A stretch of DNA of 32,622 nt from Prevotella sp. GTDB taxonomy: Bacteria; Bacillota; Clostridia; Christensenellales; UBA1242. The first letter of the stretch is position 1. Every line of letters starts with the position of its first letter. The stretch spans positions 1 through 32,622 of the forward strand of contig JAMPCO010000010.1 of assembly GCA_023666145.1 (NCBI GenBank). The letters run 5' to 3'. This document shows, piece after piece, positions 1 through 8,530 of the stretch. The translations under genes were made by a program, and so were the position numbers. The notes under the pieces were generated by a model. That model saw only the letters and a program-made list of their open reading frames with translations, was not told the DNA's origin and searched no databases.

Positions 1-48
1 GACACCAAAAAGCCCGACAAAAAACCCACGGAGAAAAAGAGCAAATAA
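1..48 (+). CDS. C-terminal end of an unknown gene (partial)
   Basis: One of the open frames at the window edge ends with TAA at 46-48 and reads as a hydrophilic Lys/Pro-rich tail (DTKKPDKKPTEKKSK), which is typical of a protein C-terminus. The other two forward frames are also open here, so the assignment rests only on composition and on the tRNA promoter that follows. No function can be given. Confidence 0.35.
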   Translation, partial: DTKKPDKKPTEKKSK

Positions 49-106
49 AGAGCCATATCACAAAATGTTTTTTGTTGTTAAATCGGCCAGCAACGCAAAT
101 TTGCGA

Positions 107-135
107 TTGCAATTTTCCACGCTGTGTGGTAAAAT
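107..135 (+). promoter_or_regulatory. Promoter of tRNA-Ala(CGC)
   Basis: A -35-like TTGCAA (107-112) and a -10 TAAAAT (130-135) are separated by exactly 17 bases. They end 14 bases before the mature 5' end of the tRNA, as expected for a vegetative sigma-70/sigma-A promoter. Confidence 0.6.
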
Positions 136-149
136 ACTGCGATTCACGT

Positions 150-225
150 GGGGATATGGCTCAGTTGGTAGAGCGATACGTTCGCAACGTATAGGTCGTG
201 GGTTCAAGTCCCGCTATCTCCACCA
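150..225 (+). tRNA. tRNA-Ala, anticodon CGC
   Basis: A complete cloverleaf is visible. The acceptor GGGGATA pairs with TATCTCC (one G-U). The anticodon stem ATACG/CGTAT encloses the loop TTCGCAA, so the anticodon is CGC. The T arm is GTGGG-TTCAAGT-CCCGC, and discriminator A plus CCA are encoded. The accessory region begins just downstream, and the 3' end (CTCCACCA) is also found at 15589-15596 and 23973-23980, so the gene might be an integration target. That repeat is short and common in tRNA ends. Confidence 0.95.
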
Positions 226-402
226 AATGCACCAAAGATTGAACCCTTGTAAAAAGCCATATTGCTTTGAAAATGGTTTAATCAGGTTCATCGCGGTGCG
301 AACAGATAAAAAACAGGGCAATGAGTGAATCGCTGTCTTTTTCGCAATAAGTATTGTAGCCAACATGTAAATGTGCTATGTTCGTGTTAGTAGTGAGTTA
401 AA

Positions 403-1578
403 ATGAAAAAACAGGAAACAAACGGAAAGTTCTTAGATGAAAATTTAATCACCCAACTGCGAGAGATTTTGAACGCAACGGAAATATTTGAGTGTCATGA
501 TAACTATAAACATAATTATAATTTGTTTTGCGTTGTTTTAGACCGTTTAGATAGTTGTGTTAGATATTTGAATGGGCATATTGACTTAATGCGAACTGAA
601 GAAGACTTTATCAATATTTTAGTCTATGCTGCTATTTTAAGAGATGGTATCAATATGTTTTGGCAAAAAATGTTGAGTAAAGAACCGCCATACTTAAATG
701 AAAGGCAGTATTTTTCTGACGTGAAATATAAAAATGGAAGTTGGTCAAAGGAAGTACAACCGACAGATGACGTATTCTTTGAGTATTTAAGGGCAATGGC
801 ATTTGCTCATCCGTTTGAGACAAGTAAACATGGTAGAACATTTTTTGAAGACGGCGAAAATCAGTCTTGTCCTTGGGTAATTTCTCATTATGTCTTTAAG
901 AATGATGTGGGTTTTCGTATGTATACAAATAAAGACGAAAATAACTTATATGATATAACATTCCCTTATGAGAACATCAAAAAGTATATACAAGCACGCT
1001 ATAATACAATCACTGATTTTATCAGTTGGGCGAACAAAGTGGTGCGTAATCAAAATGAGTTGTGGAAACAAGAAAAAGTAACTAGAGACAATAATCCTAT
1101 ACAGCAATTACAAAATATTAAAGAAGTTCTAAAAGTAAGGTTTCAAGACACCGATATAATTGACGAAATGATTTATGTCTTAAATTGTAAGTCTACGCTA
1201 CCAGAAAATGAAGAAGTGCTTAAATGTTATAAGAATGAAATTATCAAAGTTATTCCTGATGCTTGTAACGCGTTAGATAATTTAGAGTATGAGAAAATGT
1301 GTGATTATTTCTATGCTTTTTATCCGTATCCCAAAAAGATGCATCAAATGGCGTATTATCAGTTAGAGAAAATATTCTCATATTTAGATACAAGAAGCCC
1401 CATAATTATTAAGGGTTCTGACGAAGAGTGGGGGCTAATTCAACTTAAACAGTTTATGCAAGGTTTTGCAAAAAACTGGGTTAAAATTGATGATGAACAT
1501 ATGTGTTATGGCGAAATGAAATTACTTGTGAGAATTGCATGTTATATGGAAGCAAAAAAGCAAAAAGAAAATCGCTAA
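403..1578 (+). CDS. Uncharacterised 391-aa protein of the restriction cassette
   Basis: I do not recognise this family. It is a soluble-looking, charged protein without signal peptide or membrane segment and is predicted mostly helical, with many Asn, Lys and aromatic residues. It lies 71 bp upstream of the type IIG restriction-modification gene in the same direction and shares its AT-rich character. The likeliest reading is therefore an accessory or effector gene of that defence cassette, but this is by association only. A possible promoter is TTGTAG (354-359), 17 bases, then TATGTT. The ribosome site before ATG 403 is weak (GTGAG). Confidence 0.75.
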   Translation: MKKQETNGKFLDENLITQLREILNATEIFECHDNYKHNYNLFCVVLDRLDSCVRYLNGHIDLMRTEEDFINILVYAAILRDGINMFWQKMLSKEPPYLNERQYFSDVKYKNGSWSKEVQPTDDVFFEYLRAMAFAHPFETSKHGRTFFEDGENQSCPWVISHYVFKNDVGFRMYTNKDENNLYDITFPYENIKKYIQARYNTITDFISWANKVVRNQNELWKQEKVTRDNNPIQQLQNIKEVLKVRFQDTDIIDEMIYVLNCKSTLPENEEVLKCYKNEIIKVIPDACNALDNLEYEKMCDYFYAFYPYPKKMHQMAYYQLEKIFSYLDTRSPIIIKGSDEEWGLIQLKQFMQGFAKNWVKIDDEHMCYGEMKLLVRIACYMEAKKQKENR

Positions 1579-1626
1579 CTTATTGTTACACATTACTGAT
1601 TGTAGTAGCGGGAAATAATGTGTTTA

Positions 1627-1635
1627 TGTTATAAT
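1627..1635 (+). promoter_or_regulatory. Extended -10 promoter element for the type IIG gene
   Basis: TGTTATAAT is an extended -10 box (TG, one base, TATAAT) 14 bases before the ATG at 1650. No good -35 is seen at the proper distance, as often happens with extended -10 promoters. The identical nine bases precede the second defence locus at 16208-16216. Confidence 0.5.
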
Positions 1636-1649
1636 CACATAGGTAAATT

Positions 1650-4403
1650 ATGAACGAGTTAACAATTAAGAAAAACGCCGAAGCATTTGTTGAATTTTGG
1701 CAAAACAAAGGTTACGAAAAAGGCGAAAGTCAAAAATTCTGGATTCACTTGTTGCGTGATGTTTTAGATGTGGAACACCCCGAACAATTTATTTCTTTTG
1801 AAGACCAAGTAAAACTTGACCATGCCAGTTTCATTGATGGCTACATCGCAACGACCAAAGTTCTGATTGAACAAAAGAGCAAAGACAAAGATTTACGCAA
1901 GCCGATTAAACAATCAGATGAAACTCTATTGAACCCATTTCAACAAGCCAAAAGATATTCAGCGGAGTTGCCTTATTCGCAAAGACCACGCTGGATTATT
2001 ACTTGTAATTTCCAAGAGTTTTTGATTTACGATATGGAAAAACCAAATGGTGAACCCGAAAGCGTTTTGCTAAAAAACTTACCAAAAGAATATTATCGCT
2101 TGCAATTTATCGTCAATGCTCAAAATGAAAACATTAAAAAGGAAATGGAAATTTCAATCAAGGCGGGCGAAATTGTTGGTGTTCTATATGACGCTTTGTT
2201 GAAACAATACAACGAAAAAGACGAAACTGAATTAAAAAGTCTAAACGAATTGTGCGTGCGTATGGTATTCTGCCTTTACGCCGAAGACAGTGGCTTATTT
2301 GGCGAAAAATTGGCTTTCCATAATTATTTGCAAAGCGTTCCAGTCAAAGATGTCCGTCGTGCTTTGATTGATTTGTTCAAAGTCTTGGATACCAAAATTG
2401 AAAACCGTGATAAATATTTGGACGAAGAACTGGCAAAATTCCCGTATGTCAATGGGGGTTTATTTGCCAATGAAAACATTATTATCCCACAACTGACCCA
2501 AGAAATTGTGGATACAATTTTACACCAAGCCAGTGAAGATTTTGATTGGAGCGAAATCAGCCCGACTATTTTCGGTGCTGTGTTTGAAAGTACCTTAAAC
2601 CCCGAAACTCGCCGTAGTGGTGGAATGCACTACACATCAATCGAGAATATTCATAAAGTGATTGACCCGTTATTCTTGGATGAATTGAAAGAAGAGTTGG
2701 AGAAGATTAAAACAATTAAAGTTGAAAAAACACGCAGACAACAACTGGAAACTTATCGTGCAAAATTATCGCAAATAACATTCTTGGATCCGGCTTGCGG
2801 TTCGGGTAACTTTTTAACGGAAACATACATTTCATTACGCCGCTTGGAAAATGAAGCATTGATAGCCCAAACTTATGGTCAAGCGATGTTTGATTTAGGC
2901 GATGTGATTAAAGTTTCCATTGGACAGTTTTATGGCATTGAAATCAATGACTTTGCAGTAACCGTTGCTAAGACTGCGTTATGGATTTCGGAATCGCAAA
3001 TGATGAAAGAAACCGAAGCCATTGTTAATCGCCAACTCGACTTTTTACCACTAAAATCTTATGCCAATATTGTTGAAGGCAATGCCTTAACGCTTGATTG
3101 GAATGCCGTGGTTCACAAGGACCAATTAAATTATATTATGGGAAATCCACCATTTATTGGACACCAATGGAGAACGGATAAACAAGTGGAGGATTTAGCG
3201 ACTGCATTTTATGATTTGCCCAAACATGGTAAACTAGATTATGTTTGCGGCTGGTATAATAAAGCCGCAGACATGATGCAGGATACAAACATACAAACAG
3301 CCTTTGTATCTACTAATTCTATTGTACAAGGTGAATCTGTTGGTATTTTATGGAAATTTCTATTTGAAACAAAAAAGATTACCATTCAATTTGCACATCG
3401 CAGTTTCCGTTGGGACAGTGAAGCAAGTATTAAAGCACAGGTGCATTGTGTTATTATCGGTTTTAGTGCAACTCAACTTAACAAATCAAAAATTATTTAT
3501 TCTGCTAATCGCCCCAAAATCGTGTCAAATATCAATGGATATTTACTTGACGCACCTGATGTATTTATTCAAGCACGCGGGAAATCTTTGTACGGTTTTC
3601 CAGAAATGACGAAAGGTAGTCAACCAACAGATGGTGGTAATCTATTGTTATCTGAAACTGAACGCAACGAACTATTTACAAAATATCCGGCTACTGAAAA
3701 ATTTATACGACCATATATCAGTGCTGATGATTATGTTAATAATAAACAAAGATTTTGCTTGTGGCTAAAAGGTGTTTCCCCTATGGAGTATAGAAATATA
3801 CCATTTATTATTGAACGATTAAAAAGGGTTGCTGAGTGTCGTAAGGCTAGTCCGACAGAATCTGTACAACGCCAAGCAGAAACACCAATGTTATTCACTC
3901 AAATAAGACAACCGTCTACTGAATATTTAGTTGTTCCAGAAGTTTCATCACAAAATAGAAAATATATACCAATTGGATACACTCCGCCCGAAATTATTTG
4001 TAGTAATATGCTTTATATGGTGCCTCAAGCCACTAAATATATGTTTGGAATTATGACATCAAATGTCCATAATGCATGGATGCGAATTGTATGCGGTAGA
4101 TTAGGTATGGCGTATCGGTACACTCCCGCAGTTTATAACAATTTCCCGTGGCCAAATCCAACACAGGAACAGAAAGCCAAAATTGAACAAACCGCCCAAG
4201 CGATTTTGGACGCAAGAGCCAAATATCCAGATTGTTCACTTGCCGACCTTTACGACGAAGTGACTATGCCACCCGAATTACGTAAAGCCCACCAAGACAA
4301 TGACAAAGCCGTTATGCAAGCATACGGTTTTTGGGACAAAATAAATACCGAAAGCGAATGCGTCGCAGAACTGATGAAGATGTATCAAAGATTAACTAAA
4401 TAA
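1650..4403 (+). CDS. MmeI-like type IIG/IIL restriction-modification enzyme
   Basis: A single-chain DNA cleavage and adenine-methylation enzyme, 917 aa, nearly the length of MmeI (919 aa). Visible parts in order: an N-terminal PD-(D/E)XK nuclease with D63, then IEQK with E74 and K76, matching the MmeI spacing; a helical linker to about residue 330; and a gamma-class N6-adenine methyltransferase with the SAM motif DPACGSGNF near 381 and the catalytic motif IV GNPPF near 497. The C-terminal third (about 600-830) is the target-recognition region. In this family the same recognition domain guides cutting and host protection, so no separate specificity subunit is needed; none is present. It is followed after 10 bp by the AlbA_2 gene. 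Recognition sequence cannot be read from the protein. Confidence 0.93.
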   Translation: MNELTIKKNAEAFVEFWQNKGYEKGESQKFWIHLLRDVLDVEHPEQFISFEDQVKLDHASFIDGYIATTKVLIEQKSKDKDLRKPIKQSDETLLNPFQQAKRYSAELPYSQRPRWIITCNFQEFLIYDMEKPNGEPESVLLKNLPKEYYRLQFIVNAQNENIKKEMEISIKAGEIVGVLYDALLKQYNEKDETELKSLNELCVRMVFCLYAEDSGLFGEKLAFHNYLQSVPVKDVRRALIDLFKVLDTKIENRDKYLDEELAKFPYVNGGLFANENIIIPQLTQEIVDTILHQASEDFDWSEISPTIFGAVFESTLNPETRRSGGMHYTSIENIHKVIDPLFLDELKEELEKIKTIKVEKTRRQQLETYRAKLSQITFLDPACGSGNFLTETYISLRRLENEALIAQTYGQAMFDLGDVIKVSIGQFYGIEINDFAVTVAKTALWISESQMMKETEAIVNRQLDFLPLKSYANIVEGNALTLDWNAVVHKDQLNYIMGNPPFIGHQWRTDKQVEDLATAFYDLPKHGKLDYVCGWYNKAADMMQDTNIQTAFVSTNSIVQGESVGILWKFLFETKKITIQFAHRSFRWDSEASIKAQVHCVIIGFSATQLNKSKIIYSANRPKIVSNINGYLLDAPDVFIQARGKSLYGFPEMTKGSQPTDGGNLLLSETERNELFTKYPATEKFIRPYISADDYVNNKQRFCLWLKGVSPMEYRNIPFIIERLKRVAECRKASPTESVQRQAETPMLFTQIRQPSTEYLVVPEVSSQNRKYIPIGYTPPEIICSNMLYMVPQATKYMFGIMTSNVHNAWMRIVCGRLGMAYRYTPAVYNNFPWPNPTQEQKAKIEQTAQAILDARAKYPDCSLADLYDEVTMPPELRKAHQDNDKAVMQAYGFWDKINTESECVAELMKMYQRLTK

Positions 4404-4413
4404 TGGAGTGAAA

Positions 4414-5598
4414 ATGTTAAACATAAATGGCAAAGAATGGGGGAAATTACAAGCAGAGGACATTATAAAGCATTTATCAGAAGGCGAAGAGAACACTTTT
4501 TTTGAATATAAAGAGGATGGTGTGAAACCAGAACATTTAGTTAAAGAAATTTCAGCATTTGCAAACACATATGGTGGTTATATTTTTTTGGGAATAAAAG
4601 ATGATAACACTATTGCTGGGTGTAAAGAATGGAATGAAGAACGAATAACTACAACAATTTTTAATTGTTTGACACCTACGCCAATATATGATGTTAAAAA
4701 CTTTCTTATAGGGGATAAGGACATTTTAGTGATAAAAATTGAAGAAGGACCAATGCCACCTTACATTACAAATAAGGGGGCAATGTATGAGCGTGTATCG
4801 TCTAGCAGTGATAAAATCACTAAATCAGACAAATTATCACAGTTATATAGTAAGAATGAAACTTGCCAAAAGAAAACTGCAAATAGGATAGAACTTCCGC
4901 CGTTGTTATTAGATAACACTTTGCCACATAATCTATCCGCTTATTTAGACTTCGGTTTTGAAGTTGTGAATGCGAAACCAAGCAATTTGGAACAAAATTG
5001 GAGTAACTTCGATTTTTTACCAATTTCGGAATATTTACGTAATTATAGTGGTTTTAGTATGTCTATAATTGGGAATATATTAAATATAACTATTGGTAGT
5101 ATAACGCCAAATCGACCATTACAATCAACACAATTAGCAGGTGGATTACATAATTTTATCGAAATAATGCAAGATGGTAGTGTTAAAGGAAGAATCTTAT
5201 TACCTTGCGACGCAGAATTCAAAGTAGATATTGAAAGTATAGTTTTATGTTATAGATGTTTTGAAAAGGTTTATAACCTTATATTTGGTTTAGATTTTTG
5301 TTCAAATTTCATATATGCAAAAAGATATGAAAAGTTAACAGTCTTAAAACAATTTTCTACTTTCTATTCAAAATTTGACAAAGATGAAAAATTAAAGAAT
5401 TATTATAATCAGCACAAAGCAAAGTATGGAAATACCTTAATCATGAATGGGAACCGAATACCATCAAATGACTATTCAGTAGTTGATAGGCGATATATAG
5501 AAAGTAAAGGTTTGGAATTTAATAATGATAATTTACTAAACGAATTATTTACTTCTTACTATATAAATTTAGGATATATAGATTTACCAAAATACTGA
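4414..5598 (+). CDS. AlbA_2 (Schlafen-type) domain protein
   Basis: The N-terminal ~130 residues carry the AlbA_2/Schlafen pattern: a FFEYKED strand, then ISAFANTYGGYIFLGIKD, found in putative DNA- or RNA-binding and nuclease-like proteins often linked to transcription control and phage defence. The remaining ~260 residues are not recognised. I choose ATG 4414 because GGAGTG lies five to six bases before it; a GTG three codons earlier is also in frame. It follows the type IIG enzyme by 10 bp, so the two are probably co-transcribed, and a role as regulator or auxiliary effector of that restriction cassette is an inference. It converges on the phage-like element, whose Rep gene ends 50 bp away on the other strand. 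Confidence 0.85.
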   Translation: MLNINGKEWGKLQAEDIIKHLSEGEENTFFEYKEDGVKPEHLVKEISAFANTYGGYIFLGIKDDNTIAGCKEWNEERITTTIFNCLTPTPIYDVKNFLIGDKDILVIKIEEGPMPPYITNKGAMYERVSSSSDKITKSDKLSQLYSKNETCQKKTANRIELPPLLLDNTLPHNLSAYLDFGFEVVNAKPSNLEQNWSNFDFLPISEYLRNYSGFSMSIIGNILNITIGSITPNRPLQSTQLAGGLHNFIEIMQDGSVKGRILLPCDAEFKVDIESIVLCYRCFEKVYNLIFGLDFCSNFIYAKRYEKLTVLKQFSTFYSKFDKDEKLKNYYNQHKAKYGNTLIMNGNRIPSNDYSVVDRRYIESKGLEFNNDNLLNELFTSYYINLGYIDLPKY

Positions 5599-5648
5599 TT
5601 TAGAATTCTGGTGTTCACTTGTCAAAATAAAGATAATTTCTCACATAA

Positions 5649-6644
5649 TTAAAATGGAGTAGTGTCCGCCACTGGTACAATTTTGGGTGGGTTGATTTCT
5701 AACTCTTTGTTCATGGGTGTTTCTTTGCTGATGTCAAAGTTATAAACGGCAGTGATGCGGCGACAAAAGGCTTGCCAAGATTGGGGTTCTTTGGTTTGAA
5801 TGTTTTGGTATTGCTCAGCGAGTGACAAGTTAGAAACAATGTAAACCGTATCGTAACAAGCCACGCGGTTGTAGTGGCGACCGCGAATGCGTAACGGTTG
5901 CCCGTCTAGGTAGTCCAGTATTTCGCTGATTTTGAACGAACTGCGGAACTCGTCCAAGAACAAAACGGGTTCGCCGTTATAGTCGTCAATCCAACCAAAC
6001 TCGTAATTGGTCGTACGATAGACGTCATCATAACCGTGTTTGTTAAAAACATAACTGGTCTTGCCGCAACCCGCCGAACCGTAAATGTAGTAGACTTTCA
6101 TTTGGCGGAACGTGCGTTTGTATTTGTTTTCTAAATGCGATTGGCGGTATTCGCTTGCCCATTTCATGACCCGAATAAAGCGGTTGCCGTGTTTTTTGGA
6201 TAAGTCGTAAAAACTCATACCCGTTTCAATGTCTTGCATAATGTCGGTGAGATTGCTGCGTTCACCGTCCCCGATAAACTCGCCAATCTCGTAGTAAGTC
6301 GGGCTAATGCGTGTGTCTTCGTCCATGCAGTACTCACGGGCTTGGCTGCGTTTACCTTGACGGGGTTCAATGTGAGCGTCCACACCAATGGTCGATTTGG
6401 ACAAAATCTTTTTGATCGTGCTAAACCACTTGGGTTGGGTAAACTCGCAATAACCTTGGTAATGTTCCGTACCCGTTTCGGGTGCCTGCTCGCGTTGGAA
6501 AACGGCGTAACGTAAATCTGCGACCATTTGTAAGTAAGCGATAAACTCGGCTTCGGTTTGTACTGGGTTATTGACCGTAAAGCACCAATCACGGGCTTGG
6601 GTGTTTTTCTTGGGTGGGCCTAGGTTAATAATGTCTTGGTTCAT
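5649..6644 (-). CDS. rep: CRESS-DNA-type replication initiator (HUH endonuclease + SF3 helicase)
   Basis: Rolling-circle initiator of the type found in circoviruses and geminiviruses and in some bacterial plasmids. From ATG 6644 (331 aa): motif I CFTVNN at 21-26; metal-binding motif II HYQGYCEF at 61-68; motif III with catalytic Tyr at 105 (EYCMDED, where the usual YCxK lysine is replaced); Walker A GSAGCGKT at 189-196; Walker B FLDEF at 229-233; motif C IVSN near 269-272; arginine-finger region CRR at 294-296. All domains are intact, so it looks functional. A GGGGG run precedes this ATG; an in-frame GTG at 6677 would add 11 residues. It should nick the TAGTATTAC loop found 52-78 bases upstream on the same strand. 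It is the last gene of the minus-strand phage-like cluster. Confidence 0.95.
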   Translation of the reverse strand: MNQDIINLGPPKKNTQARDWCFTVNNPVQTEAEFIAYLQMVADLRYAVFQREQAPETGTEHYQGYCEFTQPKWFSTIKKILSKSTIGVDAHIEPRQGKRSQAREYCMDEDTRISPTYYEIGEFIGDGERSNLTDIMQDIETGMSFYDLSKKHGNRFIRVMKWASEYRQSHLENKYKRTFRQMKVYYIYGSAGCGKTSYVFNKHGYDDVYRTTNYEFGWIDDYNGEPVLFLDEFRSSFKISEILDYLDGQPLRIRGRHYNRVACYDTVYIVSNLSLAEQYQNIQTKEPQSWQAFCRRITAVYNFDISKETPMNKELEINPPKIVPVADTTPF

Positions 6645-6678
6645 AATCGCCCCCATAGTTTTTTCGTTTGCCACCACT

Positions 6679-6722
6679 TGTTACACTGTTACGGGGTGGC
6701 GTGGTAATACTATACACGCCAC
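6679..6722 (-). other. Rolling-circle origin: stem-loop with TAGTATTAC and tandem iteron-like repeats
   Basis: A perfect 8-bp inverted repeat (GTGGCGTG at 6696-6703, CACGCCAC at 6715-6722) encloses an 11-base loop. Read on the minus strand, the Rep-coding strand, the loop is TATAGTATTAC. It contains TAGTATTAC, the canonical nonanucleotide that CRESS-DNA virus Reps nick between T7 and A8. Directly beside the stem, on the Rep side, are two tandem 8-mers, TGTTACAC (6679-6686) and TGTTACGG (6687-6694), placed where Rep-binding iterons lie in circoviruses. Confidence 0.88.
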
Positions 6723-6750
6723 GGGCAAGGCGGCTTCGCCGCCATTGCCC
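6723..6750. repeat. GC-rich 12-bp hairpin abutting the origin
   Basis: GGGCAA-GGCGGC at 6723-6734 pairs with GCCGCC-(A)-TTGCCC at 6738-6750, leaving a three-base TTC loop and one bulged A. It starts on the base after the origin stem. There is no T run on either strand, so it is not an ordinary terminator. It could be a second origin element, a single-strand origin or a packaging hairpin. Confidence 0.7.
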
Positions 6751-6759
6751 GCAGTGCGT

Positions 6760-7080
6760 TTAGCGTTGCCATACTTCACGTGGTAGAACGTAAACCACCC
6801 GTTCGCGGCTGCGTTGTTTACGTGCCAAAGCATATAGGCGTTTTTGTTTGCGACGCAGTACGCGAAAGTCTTTAAGCAGTTCACGGGTAACAAACTTGGT
6901 GTTCTTGTTCAAAACACCAATCCGCGATTGATAGTCTAAAATTACGGTGTCCGTAATTTCATGAAAAAATTTCGGCGGTAACTGGGTATCGCTTTCTTTA
7001 ATGTTCGCCAAAATGTTGATATGCTCAAATATCACGTCCAGTTTGGTTTTATGTAATTCGGCAAAATCTAATTTGTCCAT
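6760..7080 (-). CDS. Small basic protein between the Zot-like gene and the origin
   Basis: A 106-aa protein of unknown family. The N-terminal half is acidic and mixed; the C-terminal third is strongly basic (a run of RRKQKRLYALARKQRSR type), suggesting nucleic-acid contact. Its start overlaps the end of the Zot-like gene by 13 bp, which indicates translational coupling in the phage-like operon. The stop lies 10 bp before the GC-rich hairpin that flanks the origin. A role in replication or DNA handling fits its place but is not shown. Confidence 0.75.
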   Translation of the reverse strand: MDKLDFAELHKTKLDVIFEHINILANIKESDTQLPPKFFHEITDTVILDYQSRIGVLNKNTKFVTRELLKDFRVLRRKQKRLYALARKQRSRERVVYVLPREVWQR

Positions 7081-7925
7081 ACGCTTTGCTCCTTGTTATT
7101 TTTTAATTTGAAAAGTGGGTACTGTTCGCACCGTGCTAACATGGCTTTTTTATCGTTGCCCGTGGGGCGAGATAATTCGGTGTGGAAATTACCCGTCATG
7201 CCGTAGTAAAAATATTCTTTGCCAGCGTAACTGTTGACGCATTGGTAAATGTTTCCGTAGTGAGTGTAAATGGTTTTGGTGGCTAAACGTAAATCGCCCG
7301 TATCTTTGAAACGGGTGTACTGGCGAATATTCGCAAATTCTAAACACTGCCAAGCGGTTTTGATTAGCCGTCCATACTTGTCGCGGTAATCTTGTTTACC
7401 TTGGACTTCGATTAACTTATCTGCCAAATTGCGAAAGCGTTTATCGACACTGTCGTCTAGTTGGGTATCTGCCCACATTTGTACGCCGACTTTGCGTTGG
7501 CGTTCGACATAACGCAAAAAGTTGTCCGCAACCCGTTCGGCGGTCATTGATTTACGGCTGTCTAACTTGCTTTGAATTTCGGGCAAAAAAATTTTGGCGT
7601 ATGGCAAGAGATAACTGACTTCATGCACTCCGTCATACAAACCAATTTTTTCAAACTTTAATGACATAGAAACTCGCGGCAGATAACCCAGTCCCTTGGC
7701 GATAAAGGTATCGTCCACGACATAGACCAAATGTTTGACGTGTGGGGCTAAACTTAAATTGTCCCAACCACCAGACCGTAAAGACGCAATCTCGTTTTTA
7801 CATTGGCGTAAATCGTCGAGTGATCGCGGCGGTAGCATATACTTAGTGGCAAAGTGAGCCAGTAAAGTAGTTTTGCCAACGCCGCGTTCCCCGACAACGT
7901 ACGTTAAGTAGTAAGTTTTTTCCAC
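7068..7925 (-). CDS. zot: Zot/pI-like filamentous phage assembly ATPase
   Basis: Inner-membrane-associated ATPases of this family drive extrusion of filamentous phage. The 285-aa protein opens with a beta strand and a P-loop GERGVGKT at residues 12-19. Walker B is VYVVDD at 67-72. The later ADTQLDDSVDKRFRNLADK segment matches the sensor-like TQ...D..iRNL region of Zot/pI proteins. The usual C-terminal membrane segment is not evident, and the protein is shorter than many Zot proteins. The P-loop is so close to the N-terminus that the GTG at 7925 must be near the true start, although no good ribosome site precedes it. It begins 3 bp after the previous stop, so it is coupled to the upstream gene. 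A related packaging ATPase is the main alternative. Confidence 0.82.
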   Translation of the reverse strand: MEKTYYLTYVVGERGVGKTTLLAHFATKYMLPPRSLDDLRQCKNEIASLRSGGWDNLSLAPHVKHLVYVVDDTFIAKGLGYLPRVSMSLKFEKIGLYDGVHEVSYLLPYAKIFLPEIQSKLDSRKSMTAERVADNFLRYVERQRKVGVQMWADTQLDDSVDKRFRNLADKLIEVQGKQDYRDKYGRLIKTAWQCLEFANIRQYTRFKDTGDLRLATKTIYTHYGNIYQCVNSYAGKEYFYYGMTGNFHTELSRPTGNDKKAMLARCEQYPLFKLKNNKEQSVWTN

Positions 7926-7928
7926 CGA

Positions 7929-8171
7929 TTATTTTTTGGTGGTTTTTCGCGAAGCAGTCTGCTTGGGGCGGACTACTTCGGGTGTGGGCGTGGAATCAGA
8001 CACATTGAGATTGCTGTTGATATAAAACGATTTTTGTTTGCCGATATTGCCCATGTGGGAATACGCATTGCGTTGACCCATGCGGTACGATTTACGTTCG
8101 CCCGGCGTAAAGTTTTGGGCGTACTCCCGTTTTTGTTCCGTGGTATACGGCGTAAATTTTTCGTTAGCCAT
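7929..8171 (-). CDS. Small basic phage-like protein, unknown
   Basis: An 80-aa hydrophilic protein, rich in Lys, Arg, Ser, Tyr and Thr and ending in a KTTKK tail; no membrane segment. I do not recognise it. The start overlaps the end of the 113-aa gene upstream by 8 bp, and its stop is 3 bp before the Zot-like gene. Its leader (AAGGCGGTGCAAAA then TG) is the same as the one before the sigma-like gene at 13282. A DNA-binding or minor structural role is possible. Confidence 0.7.
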   Translation of the reverse strand: MANEKFTPYTTEQKREYAQNFTPGERKSYRMGQRNAYSHMGNIGKQKSFYINSNLNVSDSTPTPEVVRPKQTASRKTTKK

Positions 8172-8505
8172 TTTGCACCGCCTTGGTGGCTAATAATTCC
8201 ACAATGGTATTGGTCGCCCGGGGTAAGAAATAAAAGTATTCGTCATCGTTAAACATTTTCAAAACGACCGCGATATAGTCCTTGGCGTTCTTTTCACTGG
8301 TGCGTTTTTCTAACGAAAAACTTTTGATTGGTTCAATCCCATGTTCCTTACAGGTATCAATCAGTTCGATAATTTCTTTGTCGCACCAAATGTCGGCGGA
8401 TTTCCCATTGATTAGTTCCACCCGTACGAAATGATTTTGCTTACCGTTTTTCGCTGTTTTTACCACGATTTTAATCTCTTTGACAACTGTGTTTAAGTTT
8501 TGCAT
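8164..8505 (-). CDS. Putative phage ssDNA-binding or regulatory protein
   Basis: A 113-aa protein with alternating beta-strand pattern (VKEIKIVVKTAKNG, FVRVELINGK, YIAVVLKMFND, YFYFLPRA) and a short helix in the middle, compatible with an OB-like fold. In filamentous phages a small ssDNA-binding protein (pV-like) normally lies near the coat and assembly genes, which is why I suggest this; the family is not recognised. A good ribosome site (AAAGGAG) stands seven bases before ATG. It is the first gene after a structured 100-bp gap and heads a tight group with the 80-aa and Zot-like genes. Confidence 0.65.
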   Translation of the reverse strand: MQNLNTVVKEIKIVVKTAKNGKQNHFVRVELINGKSADIWCDKEIIELIDTCKEHGIEPIKSFSLEKRTSEKNAKDYIAVVLKMFNDDEYFYFLPRATNTIVELLATKAVQNG

Positions 8506-8530
8506 TTTTATTCTCCTTTATTTTAATTTT

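Noticed and set aside
65..328. 87-codon open frame on the plus strand
   Set aside because: It runs straight through tRNA-Ala (150-225) and has no ribosome site.
6681..6893. 70-codon minus-strand frame covering the origin
   Set aside because: It overlaps the 106-aa gene and reads through both origin hairpins; composition follows the shadow frame.
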